NCBI RefSeq assembly: GCF_002154225.1
Contig: NZ_MTSE01000011.1
Span: 109,229 to 173,228, forward strand
From: Hymenobacter crusticola
GTDB lineage: Bacteria; Bacteroidota; Bacteroidia; Cytophagales; Hymenobacteraceae
Reading direction: 5' to 3'
DNA length: 64,000 nucleotides
Position numbers and translations under genes: made by a program. Shown one piece after another: positions 27,317 to 36,602 of the stretch (its first letter is position 1; each line of letters begins with the position of its first letter). The notes beneath the pieces were generated by a model. It saw only the letters and a program-made list of their open reading frames with translations. It was not told the DNA's origin and searched no databases.

Positions 27317-27788
27317 GCTCTTGTTTCGTAGTAGGGATTGATGCCAGCCCAATGCGTTATCCGGTCCATCGCTTCCCCCGACCGTGTCGCCGTCGGGCAC
27401 CTCACCTAGTCGAGCGGTTCGCGGGCGGGTGCATTCGCGCATCTAGGAAGACGGTGGCAAGCCCTGCCAAGATACAACTCCGTGTACTACTAGGAAGCCT
27501 TATACGTAGCACGACAGACACCCTAGGTTTCAGGCCCACTTATTATCCGCACGCAAACACGAGCAAACAATCTAGGTAGCTAGGCAGTCGCGCATTTTCC
27601 AGCAGGGCTAGGTACAAGGGAGTTATCGAGCGAAGGTCAGCAGAACCACCCCTGGCTATTAGCCCCAGCGTATTCTACAATAAACACCTGTTAGACACAA
27701 GCATTCACGTTCATCTTTTCAAAAACGACTAGCAAATCCTAGCTATTGACTGCCGCCTATGGCTTCGGAAACTACTCCCGCGTTTCTA
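27317..27788. other. intergenic region without recognisable features
   Basis: 472 bases between the ribokinase start and the sigma-factor stop. Small open frames are present but none has convincing composition, and no strong hairpin was seen. It should hold the ribokinase promoter. Confidence 0.5.
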
Positions 27789-28313
27789 CTACCAATTACC
27801 CAACAAGAGGAGCACGATCAGTAAGTCTTTCAATGACAGCTTAAGGTGATGCAAGGCGGCGGTAATTTGATTCTCAACGGTGCGCTTGGAGATTCCGAGC
27901 CGCGCGGCAATTTCGTCGCCCGACAGCTGCTCGCGCCGACTGAGCCAGAAGATTTCCTGGCAACGCTTGGGCAGCTGCGCTAAATGAGCCGCTACGCGCT
28001 GCTCCAACTCGTGGCTGTGCAGGTACTCTTCCCCCGCATTGCGACTGGTAGTAGTCATGGCTAGATCGTCAGAATACTGCAGCGGAATTTGGCGTGCCGT
28101 GCGGCCGTGGCGGTAGGCATGGTAGCGTGTGGCGGCCATGAGGTAGCGCGGAAAGAAATCTACTGCGAGCTGGTGACGCTTCAACCACAAGTTCAGGAAA
28201 ATGTCGTGGATGAGGCTGGCACAAACTTCTGGATCCTTGTGCAGCGCGAGCCGCCTGGTAAAATACCAAAAATGTTTTGCCGGGCTGCCTTCTATATTGC
28301 CACCTACGTCCAA
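27789..28313 (-). CDS. ECF sigma-70 factor, N-terminally short or truncated
   Basis: At most 174 residues. Region 2 is partly present (IHDIFLNLWLKRHQL, the DNA-melting and -10 contact end), and region 4 is complete (LPKRCQEIFWLSRREQLSGD then EIAARLGISKRTVENQI). The usual first helices of region 2 (a LY..Y...L type stretch) are missing. The open frame begins with a TTG at 28313 just after an in-frame TAG, and no neighbouring frame restores the missing part. It may use an unusual start or be a decaying gene. No anti-sigma FecR-type gene is adjacent. It is divergent from the pectinesterase gene, so pectin control is possible but unproven. Confidence 0.65.
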   Translation of the reverse strand: MDVGGNIEGSPAKHFWYFTRRLALHKDPEVCASLIHDIFLNLWLKRHQLAVDFFPRYLMAATRYHAYRHGRTARQIPLQYSDDLAMTTTSRNAGEEYLHSHELEQRVAAHLAQLPKRCQEIFWLSRREQLSGDEIAARLGISKRTVENQITAALHHLKLSLKDLLIVLLLLGNW

Positions 28314-28678
28314 AGCCTAGGCGGGCAGCGCACAGAAGGTTGTGAAAGTTAATACCAAAGGCCCGGGGGCAGTGGTGAGTCTAGGGAGGCAAGCCCTTCC
28401 AAAGGACGGCGCCTAGGCCCACAAGGTGCAGGAACTCATTAAAATCGCCAAAGCCTCTGGCCTAAGCGCCTTTTTTCGGCTGGCTACGAAATGGCTTTGC
28501 TTTTTGCGAAGAACATGCAAAGAACAAACAATACAATGCTTAAATGATACAATGCACGGCTTCTAAATACTTCAACCTTTAGGATGGCTAGCCACCCTTC
28601 CTGCTGCGCAGCTAGGTAGTGCCCAAATCTGGCTATGGCCTAGCCTCTCCCCTTGCTCTGCTCTTCTAATTCCTACCC
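28314..28678. other. intergenic region upstream of the pectinesterase gene
   Basis: No gene seen. A 9-base direct repeat ATACAATGC occurs at 28531-28539 and 28547-28555 (16-base period), in an A-rich stretch about 125-150 bases before the pectinesterase start. A weak hairpin CTTTGC...GCAAAG lies just before it. These could be regulator contacts. Confidence 0.4.
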
Positions 28679-31264
28679 ATGAAACACTTCTTTACGCTAT
28701 GGCAGCACGTTGGCGCAACTTGGCTACTTATGCTGGTAACACTAGCCGCTCACGCTCAATCTTATGAAGTAGTTGTGGCCAAAGACGGCACCGGCAACTT
28801 TACTACCGTGCAGGCCGCTATCAACGCCGCCCCGACGGGCCGCACCACGCCCTACACCATTTACATCAAGAATGGCAAGTACAAGGAGAAAGTCACCGTA
28901 CCGGCAACCAAGCCGTTTTTGCAGCTCATTGGTCAGAGCGTGGCAGGCGTTGTGCTCACCGGCGACGACTACAACGGGAAACCCAACCCCGCCGGCGGCA
29001 CCTTCAGCGCCACCACATCGGCCACGGTGACCATCAGCGGCCCCGACTTCTCGGCCCTAAACATCACTTTCGAGAATACCACCGGCGACTCGCCCCAGGC
29101 GCTGGCCATGCGCATCACCGCCGACCGCGTGGCGTTTAAGAACTGTCGCTTCCTGGGTGGGCAGGACACGGTGTACACCAATACCAACAACGCCCGCAAC
29201 TACTTCAAGGACTGCTATATCGATGGCACCGTCGACTTCATTTATGGGGGTGCCCGGGGGCTATTTGAGGGTTGCGTGATCTATCCCAAAACCCGGCGCG
29301 ACGGTGGCAGCGGCGGCTACATCACGGCGGCCAATACCCCGCAGAACCAAGCATATGGCTACGTGTTCCGCAAGTGCTACATTCCGGCCAACCGCGGCAC
29401 CACCACCTACACCCTAGGTCGGCCATGGGGCAATGACGCTAGTAATACGAACGCCAACCGCGCCCACAACAAAGTGGTGTGGCTCAGCACCGTAATAGGC
29501 CCCAACGTTGTCAAACCAGAAGGCTGGAGCAGCTGGGATGCCGGCACCAACACCAGTGTTATCACTTACGCCGAGTACAAAAGTCGGGACACCAACGGTA
29601 ACCTGCTCGACGTGAGCCAGCGCGTGCCGTGGTCGATTCAGCTCACCGACGCCGACACGGCGACCTACACGCGCGCTGCCATGCTGGGCACCTGGGACCC
29701 GTGCGCGGTATACCCGAACTTCTGCCCTAGCAAGGCGCCTGAAATTGCCATCACGAATTTCATGGCCGTAAAGGGAACCAGCACCACGCCGTCGGCTTTC
29801 ACCTGGAACGCGAGCTGGCCTATTGCGGGTGTGCAATATCAGGTATTTCGTAGCGCGACGCGCAACGGCGCGTACACGCCGCTGTACACCACCACAGCCG
29901 CCAACGCCATCGACGTCAACTTTGCCACGACGGATGCTGTTCCGGCGGCAGGTGTCTCACTTTTCTACTACGTACGGGCTAGCAAAGCGGGCCTGCTCAC
30001 GCACCTCAGCGACACGCTGCAAATTTCCCGTCCTACCACAATCACCACCACGGGCGCGTTCCAGCCCTTTTTGCAAGGCTTGGGGCAGCCGTCGACCCAA
30101 CAAAGCGTGCTGGTAGCAGGCGAGAACCTAACTGCCGGCCTCGTTATCACCCCGCCCGCAGGCTACCAGGTTTCCAACAATGGCACCACCTGGTACACAA
30201 CTACGGCGCCGCTTACCCTGCCTGCAACCGACAACACAGTAGCTAGCACGATCCTTAGGGTGCGACTGAACGCCTCAGCGACAGGAACCTACAGCGGCAA
30301 TCTGACGCTAGCCAGCACCGGCGCCACGACCATCACGCTGTCCATTAACGGCATAACACAAGCCGCGCCCTTGCCACAATCCGGCGTCGTGCAGTGGTGG
30401 CCCATGACGCGCAACAATCAGGACAGCAGCGCCGTGCGCGCGGCGGTGCAAGCTAGTACCCCTACCTTCCGCAAGTTTGTGCTCTCCAATGGCTCGGCTA
30501 CGGCTGGCGTTCCGCCTTACTCCGCCCAATACGGGCAAGCCTTTGCTCCTCTCGCGGAGGGTTCGTGGCTAACTTCAGCCGGCGGCAACGGCAGCAACCT
30601 GAACCGCACCTACTACGAGCAGTTTCAGGTAGTACCCACGGGTGGCATTACCATGCGGGTTGATTCGCTGCTGCTGACCTCCTACGTGACTGGCTCGACC
30701 AGCAGCACGAAGCTAGCAGTAGCTTGGTCGAGAACCGGATTCTCGGCTGATTCGGCTGATGTGAGCGGAGGTTGGGGGCCGACTGGCTCGCTGCTGAGCA
30801 CCGCCAATGGTGGGTTCGCGACGCCTATTCTGCTAGGTAGCCAAAGCACGTACCGCCTGGCGTTTGCTGGCACCAGTGGCGTTACCCTGCAACCCGATCA
30901 GCGCCTGACTTTCCGCCTGTACTACAGCTGTGGTTCGGGTTCCACGTCGGCGCGCTTTGCCACTTTGCGCAACGTGGTGGTGAAAGGCGGGACGACCATC
31001 ATTACGGCCACTCGTTCGGCGACGGCCACCCTCGTGCAGCTTTACCCCAACCCTGTAACCAACCAGGCTACGTTGGTGCACCCCGCCGCCGCTCACAGTA
31101 TCGTGCGCATCTACTCCGCGCTTGGGCAATGCGTCGCCACTATTGCGTGCACAGCTGGCAGTCAGCAAACAACATTGCACCTGCAGGCCCTAGCTAGCGG
31201 CCACTACCTAGTGCGCTACACCGATGGCAAGCAGCACTTTTCGGCTACGCTCCAGAAGCAGTAG
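28679..31264 (+). CDS. CE8 pectinesterase with T9SS sorting domain
   Basis: An 861-residue secreted enzyme that removes methyl esters from pectin. After a signal peptide (about 1-26, ending AHAQ) the catalytic right-handed beta helix spans about residues 28-330. It carries the family blocks GNFTTVQAAI, GGQDTVYT (about 160) and DFIYGG (about 186, catalytic Asp). Two beta-sandwich-like segments follow (one fibronectin-like around 360-450), then a region of unknown role that could bind carbohydrate (about 560-780). The last 75 residues are a type A T9SS sorting domain (LYPNPVTNQATL to a final basic end), so the enzyme should be exported through T9SS and anchored or released at the surface. Confidence 0.9.
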   Translation: MKHFFTLWQHVGATWLLMLVTLAAHAQSYEVVVAKDGTGNFTTVQAAINAAPTGRTTPYTIYIKNGKYKEKVTVPATKPFLQLIGQSVAGVVLTGDDYNGKPNPAGGTFSATTSATVTISGPDFSALNITFENTTGDSPQALAMRITADRVAFKNCRFLGGQDTVYTNTNNARNYFKDCYIDGTVDFIYGGARGLFEGCVIYPKTRRDGGSGGYITAANTPQNQAYGYVFRKCYIPANRGTTTYTLGRPWGNDASNTNANRAHNKVVWLSTVIGPNVVKPEGWSSWDAGTNTSVITYAEYKSRDTNGNLLDVSQRVPWSIQLTDADTATYTRAAMLGTWDPCAVYPNFCPSKAPEIAITNFMAVKGTSTTPSAFTWNASWPIAGVQYQVFRSATRNGAYTPLYTTTAANAIDVNFATTDAVPAAGVSLFYYVRASKAGLLTHLSDTLQISRPTTITTTGAFQPFLQGLGQPSTQQSVLVAGENLTAGLVITPPAGYQVSNNGTTWYTTTAPLTLPATDNTVASTILRVRLNASATGTYSGNLTLASTGATTITLSINGITQAAPLPQSGVVQWWPMTRNNQDSSAVRAAVQASTPTFRKFVLSNGSATAGVPPYSAQYGQAFAPLAEGSWLTSAGGNGSNLNRTYYEQFQVVPTGGITMRVDSLLLTSYVTGSTSSTKLAVAWSRTGFSADSADVSGGWGPTGSLLSTANGGFATPILLGSQSTYRLAFAGTSGVTLQPDQRLTFRLYYSCGSGSTSARFATLRNVVVKGGTTIITATRSATATLVQLYPNPVTNQATLVHPAAAHSIVRIYSALGQCVATIACTAGSQQTTLHLQALASGHYLVRYTDGKQHFSATLQKQ

Positions 31265-31427
31265 TGGCCCGCGAACCTAGGTATGGCGGCTTTTTCCTTC
31301 GTCAAGCGTTCTGTGGCACGTGCTAAAGCGCTTGAAACTAAGGCAGTGAAGTGCGCTAACAAACGGTTTCTTCTTTCTCAATACGTGCTTTTATACCTCT
31401 TTTTCTTACCTAAAACCCATCATCTTT

Positions 31428-33158
31428 ATGCATTCCTTTCCTACTTTCTTACGCCCACTGACCCGTGGCAAGCGGTTTACAACGGGTCTCATTGCCGTGT
31501 GTGCGCTAGCTGCTCTGCCGGCTCATGCGCAGCTAGTCGCATTTCCGGGAGCGGAGGGCTTTGGGCGCTTTGCCACCGGCGGTCGGGGCGGCCAAGTGGT
31601 AGAGGTTACTAACCTAAACGACGCGGGCGCGGGCAGCTTCCGCGACGCCTTTAACCAGTTTCCGGGCCAGCCCCTTACCATTGTGTTTCGGGTGGGTGGC
31701 ATTATCGAGCTAAAGACGGCGCTCCGCCCCAGCCGCTCGAACGTGACCATTGCCGGCCAGACAGCGCCCGGCGATGGTATCTGCCTGAAGCGTAGCACCT
31801 TTAAGCTTTTCGGCAACAACATCATCGTGCGTTACATTCGCTCCCGGCCCGGCGACGTTCAAGGCTCAAACAGCCCCGCGGTGTACGGCATGAACATGGA
31901 GAACTGCAAGAACTTCATCGTGGACCACTGCTCGCTGAGTTGGGCCATTGAGGAAGTCGGCACCTTCTACGACAACAAGTTTTCGACGGTGCAATGGTCC
32001 ATTTTCAGTGAGAGCCTGAACTCGTCTTTCAACGGCAAGGGCGACCACGGCTACGCCGGCGTGTGGGGCGGGCAATATTCCTCCTACCACCACAACCTGA
32101 TTGCCCACCATCACAGCCGCACCATTCGCTTCAACGGCTCCCGGGCCCACGATACCACAGCCATTGTGGATTACCGCAACAACGTGATTTATAACTGGGG
32201 CAATAACAACGCCGCCTACGGCAACGAGGTGGAGATCAACGGAGGCTCGGGACAGCTGAACCTCGTGAACAACTATTACAAAGCGGGACCTGCCACGCCC
32301 GCCTCGCGCGCCAAACTTATCTTCGACAACACCAACGCCTACGATGCCGCCAATCCGAACAAGCCATTTGCCACGGTGTATGCCAATGGCAACTACGTAA
32401 ATAACTATCCCGCCGTGACGGCGGACAACTGGAACGGCGGCATTGTGGCGCGCTATTACCCGGCTGCAGCTCTGCCCCAGTTCAAGCAAAACGCGCCCAC
32501 GCCAGGTCTAGCCCCCATCACCACCCAATCGGCGGAGGATGCCTACCTCGCCGTGCTGGCCAATGCGGGCGCCTCGCTCCCAAAGCGCGACGTGGTGGAC
32601 GCGCGCATCGTGAACGAAACGCGCACGGGCACTGCCACCGGCAGCAGTCCCGAAGGCAGCACCACCTACGGCCTGAACCAAGGCATCATCGATACGCAAG
32701 AAGCTGTGGGTGGCTGGCCCGTGTACAACACCGGTACGGCCCCAACGGACACGGACCACGACGGTATGCCCGACACGTGGGAGCTTAACAACGGCCTGAA
32801 CCCCAATGACCCCACCGACCGCAACACCCTGAGCAGCACTGGCTACACCATGGTAGAAACCTACCTCAATAGCTTGGTGCCCACTGTTATACTAGGCAAC
32901 CGCCAGCAGAGCGAGAAGCTCGGGGTGCACATCTACCCGAATCCGACGCAGAAGAGCCTGACCATCACGCACCCCACGTTTAAGGAGAAGGCTAGCATCA
33001 CGCTCTACACGTTTGAGGGACGGCAGGTAGCGACCATGGCCGCGCAGGCGGGCACCACCAGCACCCAGCTAACGCTTCCTACCCTAGCGGCTGGCCATTA
33101 CTTGGTGCGCATTACCAGCGGCCAAGAAACGCTCACCACAACGTTTGTGAAGCAATAA
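31428..33158 (+). CDS. PL1-type pectate lyase with T9SS sorting domain
   Basis: A 576-residue secreted enzyme. A signal peptide is followed by a parallel beta helix of polysaccharide lyase family 1 type: FPGAEGFGRFATGGRGG near the start, then NVTIAGQTAPGDGI, VDHCSLSWAIEE and HHHSRTIRFNGSRA, which supplies the catalytic Arg region. A DTDHDGMPDTWE calcium-binding repeat (about 440) leads to a C-terminal T9SS type A domain (IYPNPTQKSLTI). It probably cleaves de-esterified polygalacturonate by beta-elimination, the step after the pectinesterase encoded 163 bases upstream. The final product is not readable from sequence. Confidence 0.9.
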   Translation: MHSFPTFLRPLTRGKRFTTGLIAVCALAALPAHAQLVAFPGAEGFGRFATGGRGGQVVEVTNLNDAGAGSFRDAFNQFPGQPLTIVFRVGGIIELKTALRPSRSNVTIAGQTAPGDGICLKRSTFKLFGNNIIVRYIRSRPGDVQGSNSPAVYGMNMENCKNFIVDHCSLSWAIEEVGTFYDNKFSTVQWSIFSESLNSSFNGKGDHGYAGVWGGQYSSYHHNLIAHHHSRTIRFNGSRAHDTTAIVDYRNNVIYNWGNNNAAYGNEVEINGGSGQLNLVNNYYKAGPATPASRAKLIFDNTNAYDAANPNKPFATVYANGNYVNNYPAVTADNWNGGIVARYYPAAALPQFKQNAPTPGLAPITTQSAEDAYLAVLANAGASLPKRDVVDARIVNETRTGTATGSSPEGSTTYGLNQGIIDTQEAVGGWPVYNTGTAPTDTDHDGMPDTWELNNGLNPNDPTDRNTLSSTGYTMVETYLNSLVPTVILGNRQQSEKLGVHIYPNPTQKSLTITHPTFKEKASITLYTFEGRQVATMAAQAGTTSTQLTLPTLAAGHYLVRITSGQETLTTTFVKQ

Positions 33159-33166
33159 CACCCAGT

Positions 33167-33222
33167 GCGCCCCCTAGCTTTTGGTTTCAACTAACTGGGT
33201 TGAAGCTAAAGCTAGGGGGCGC
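33167..33222 (+). terminator. terminator after the pectate lyase gene
   Basis: Long hairpin: GCGCCCCCTAGCTTT pairs perfectly with AAAGCTAGGGGGCGC, and the inner parts TTCAA/TTGAA also pair around a few mismatches and a 9-base loop. It starts 9 bases after the stop codon. The T-stretch after it is short (TTTC), so termination may be partial and allow read-through into the GH2 gene. Confidence 0.65.
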
Positions 33223-33269
33223 TTTCATGTAAGTAGTATTAGTACAATATTTTACGCCGCTTTGCTTCT

Positions 33270-36200
33270 ATGTTCAGAGTTCGTCTTTCTCACCTGCTGA
33301 CGCTAACTAGCTTTTGCTTACTTAGCGTACTGGCCCAAGCGCAATCCGGCAGTGGCCGCGTGGTGCAGGATTTGTCCCAGCAGGAGTGGCGGCTGTGGCT
33401 CGACCCCGCCGCGCCCTGGGTGCACGACCGCCTCTACGCCCCGCCCGTGAACCTAGCGAAGCTGCCCATAAATTCCCCGACCGGCGGCTGGGCGGCCTTG
33501 CAAAATACCTCTGCCCAGGTAGTGCACTTGCCCGCCACGGTGGAGCAGTACTTCTGGGGGCAAAACGGCAATGCGTTTGGGTTGAGTGGCAACTACCTAG
33601 GAGTATCGTGGTTTAGCACGAAGCTGGCGGTTCCCGCGACCATGCAGGGCAAGCGGGTGACGCTGCGCTTCGAGAGCGTGCGGCTACGGGCGGAAGTGTT
33701 TGTTAATCAGCAGCTCGTTGGCTACGACTTAGTCAACAGCACGCCGTTTGAAATCGACATCAGCAAGTTTGTACGCTACGGCCAAGACAACGCGGTGGCC
33801 GTGCGCATCACCGACCCCAACGGCAACTTCGACTGGCGCGACTCGCAGACCTTTATGTGGGGCAACTACCGGATTCAGCCCACGCACGGCTTTGGTGGCA
33901 TCACGGGTAAGGTCGAGCTGGTCGCCACTGATCCGGTATACGTGCAGGATGTGTTCGTGAAAAACAAACCTAGGCTCGATGAGGTGGAGGTGCAGGTAAC
34001 CACCGACAACCAAAGCCCGCAACCAACCAGCGGCACCCTGCACCTAGAAGTAAAAGAGCTCAGCGGCGCCCAACGAACCGTATTTGCGCAAGATTACTCG
34101 CAAACGCAAGTGCCCGCTGGCCAAAGCCTGAAAACCATGACAGTGCGGGTGAAAAATGCCGCGCTCTGGAGTATCGAACGTCCTAATCTATACGTGCTAA
34201 CCGCTACCTGGAAGGGCGCCGACCGCACCCAGGACCGCTACCAGCAGCGGTTTGGCTTTCGTTGGTTTGAAGTGCGCGACGTGGCTGGCGGCGACCGGCA
34301 GTTTTTCCTAAACGGCAAACGCATCGTACTGCGCACGTCTATTTCCTGGGGATTTTGGCCCGTGAACGGCATCATGCCCTCCGACGCGCTGGCCCGCAAG
34401 CAGGTAGAAACGGCGAAGGCCTTGGGGCTGAACATGCTCAACTTCCACCGCACCATTGGCCAAACCAACGTGCTCGACTACGCCGACGAGCTAGGGTTGC
34501 TCTACTTTGAGGAACCGGGCGGCAATCAGTACCCCGCCAACGGCTTTAACCCCACCGATTCGCTCGGCAAGCAGCAGGCCGATTTCTATTTTGCGGCCCG
34601 CACGGAGAAGGTGATGCGCATGATTCGGCGCGACCGAAACCACCCGTCCCTGGTCATCTACAACCTGCACAACGAGCGGGGCGCGCCGCCCCAAGCTAAG
34701 GACAGTGCCGAAATGTGCGCGGCTCACCAGCTCGACCCCACGCGCCTGCTGACCTATAACTCCTCCAACGGCGACCCGACGCTCAAGCCCAATCCTAGGT
34801 TCAAGCTGCACCTGCGGCCCTACGACAACACGTTTCGCGCCTACGGCTGGTTCGACCAGCACCACGCGGGCGGCCCCGGCGTGTACCACGACAACCTGTA
34901 TAGCGGCCCCAAAAAGTATCTGCGCTACACCGACCATCAAGACGAAATCATCTACTACGGCGAGGAGGGCGCCATCGGCACGCCCCCGCGCTTGCAATTG
35001 ATTCGAGAAGAGATTCTGAAAACCGGCAAAAACATCGGCTGGGAAACGGCTTCTTACCTAGCTTGGTACGACGCCTACGACCAGTTTCTGACCAACACGC
35101 CCGGCTTTCGGCAACTCTTCCCAACCGTCGACGCCCTGACGACGGCCATGGGCAACACGGCCTACTACTACCAAGGCCGCGCCATCGAGAATATTCGTCT
35201 GAATAACATTGTCGATGGCTACGCCGTGAACGGCTGGGAAAGCATGATGCTGGAAAACCACTCCGGCATCGTGGACAACTACCGCAACCCCAAGGGCGAC
35301 GTGCAGCTGATTGCCCGCTACAACCGCCCCGTATACGTGGCCGTGAAGCTGACCCGCAAGGTGCTGGGCGTCGGCGACACCTCCCGGGTAGATTTTCACC
35401 TCATCAATGAAGTTAATCTGAAAGGCAGCTACCGCCTGCGCGTGCAGGCCACCGACGAGCAGGGGCGCACCGTGCTCAGCAAAACGCTGCCCGTGCGCGT
35501 GACGGGCGGCACCCGGTACGGCGAATTGCTGTCGGCGGGCTTGCCCCTGATTCCGGCCAGCGCGGGCTATACCACCGTCAAAGCCGAGCTGCTGCGCGGG
35601 AGCAACGTCGTGGCTTCCGGCGACGATAAACTATTCGCCGTGAAGCTGAACGCCGCCGGTTTGCCCGCGGCCGGCATGGTGGCTGACACCAGCGGCGTGC
35701 TCGCCAATTACCTGCGGGCGGTGGGCGTGAATTCGTTCAAGGAGTTCAAATTGGGCAGGCCGCGGGGCAAGTATCTGCTGGTGGGCGCCTTCACCCCCCA
35801 GCAAACCGGTAATCCCCTTGTGACCGACATTCTGGAATGGGTGAACGAGGGCAACACGCTCATCGTGGTCAATAACATCGACAAATGGGCCACCCACCTA
35901 GGTCGGAAAGAGGTGGTAGATTACCGCGGCCTGAAAGAGCTAGGTACATCGTGGTACGGCGGCAACTTCTTCGCGAAAAAGCACCCGCTGTTCACTGGGC
36001 TGCCGCCGGCCGGCGTGTTCAACTGGGAGTACCAGTGCTTTGCCACCTACGACCGCAACCGCCTAGGTCTGCGCCTGTTCAACGGCGAAACCGTCGTGGC
36101 CTGCGTGTCAGACCACAAGAAGGAGGTGTACTCAGCGCTGAGCATCGTGCCGCACGGCCGGGGCCGTATCGTGCTCTGCGCCCTCGATATTTTCTCCACG

Positions 36201-36350
36201 CTCCGCGGCGTAAAAGCCACTACCAAAGCCGAAGGCGACGGCGAAAATGCGGCGCTGGCGTCCCTGAATACCTCCGGCAGCAACAAAGCCAACATCGTGG
36301 GCCAGCAACTCCTGCTGAATATGCTCCGCTGGGCTGGCGAGCAGCCCTAG
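33270..36350 (+). CDS. exported glycoside hydrolase family 2 enzyme
   Basis: A 1026-residue protein with a signal peptide (ending LAQAQS). Domain order fits GH2: sugar-binding jelly-roll (about 60-220), immunoglobulin-like domain (about 225-330) and a TIM barrel (about 335-640). The barrel carries the acid/base motif NLHNE (about residue 466) and a probable nucleophile Glu in YYGEEGA (about 562). Extra C-terminal domains follow (about 660-1026), one with a Rossmann- or glutamine-amidotransferase-like look (KYLLVGAFTP then LIVVNNIDKW). It has no T9SS tail, so it is probably periplasmic and acts on side-chain oligosaccharides released from pectin. The exact specificity (galactosidase, glucuronidase or arabinosidase type) is open. 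Confidence 0.82.
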   Translation: MFRVRLSHLLTLTSFCLLSVLAQAQSGSGRVVQDLSQQEWRLWLDPAAPWVHDRLYAPPVNLAKLPINSPTGGWAALQNTSAQVVHLPATVEQYFWGQNGNAFGLSGNYLGVSWFSTKLAVPATMQGKRVTLRFESVRLRAEVFVNQQLVGYDLVNSTPFEIDISKFVRYGQDNAVAVRITDPNGNFDWRDSQTFMWGNYRIQPTHGFGGITGKVELVATDPVYVQDVFVKNKPRLDEVEVQVTTDNQSPQPTSGTLHLEVKELSGAQRTVFAQDYSQTQVPAGQSLKTMTVRVKNAALWSIERPNLYVLTATWKGADRTQDRYQQRFGFRWFEVRDVAGGDRQFFLNGKRIVLRTSISWGFWPVNGIMPSDALARKQVETAKALGLNMLNFHRTIGQTNVLDYADELGLLYFEEPGGNQYPANGFNPTDSLGKQQADFYFAARTEKVMRMIRRDRNHPSLVIYNLHNERGAPPQAKDSAEMCAAHQLDPTRLLTYNSSNGDPTLKPNPRFKLHLRPYDNTFRAYGWFDQHHAGGPGVYHDNLYSGPKKYLRYTDHQDEIIYYGEEGAIGTPPRLQLIREEILKTGKNIGWETASYLAWYDAYDQFLTNTPGFRQLFPTVDALTTAMGNTAYYYQGRAIENIRLNNIVDGYAVNGWESMMLENHSGIVDNYRNPKGDVQLIARYNRPVYVAVKLTRKVLGVGDTSRVDFHLINEVNLKGSYRLRVQATDEQGRTVLSKTLPVRVTGGTRYGELLSAGLPLIPASAGYTTVKAELLRGSNVVASGDDKLFAVKLNAAGLPAAGMVADTSGVLANYLRAVGVNSFKEFKLGRPRGKYLLVGAFTPQQTGNPLVTDILEWVNEGNTLIVVNNIDKWATHLGRKEVVDYRGLKELGTSWYGGNFFAKKHPLFTGLPPAGVFNWEYQCFATYDRNRLGLRLFNGETVVACVSDHKKEVYSALSIVPHGRGRIVLCALDIFSTLRGVKATTKAEGDGENAALASLNTSGSNKANIVGQQLLLNMLRWAGEQP

Positions 36351-36412
36351 CCCACATGGCAAAGCTAGGTTGAAGCCAAGTAAGCCCAGAGCCTTTTGCT
36401 AGCGAAGAGATA

Positions 36413-36470
36413 TACGACCAAATAAAAGCCCCCAGCAAACTAGCTTGCTGGGGGCTTTTATTTGGTCGTA
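36413..36470. terminator. bidirectional terminator, 26-bp perfect stem
   Basis: The arms 36413-36438 and 36445-36470 are exact complements, with a 6-base loop, a GC-rich centre (AAGCCCCCAGCAA) and A/T-rich ends. It lies between the convergent GH2 and SusD genes and can serve both strands. Confidence 0.85.
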
Positions 36471-36602
36471 GGCGCACAAGTTGCTTTGGCAATGGACCAG
36501 CAACCAAGGCACGCTTGGCTAGCTAGCACCTTACTCGGCCTTGTCAGTCAAGGCGTTGCTTGCCGTCAGTTGAAGCTAGGGAGCATAGACTAGCTACGCG
36601 CC

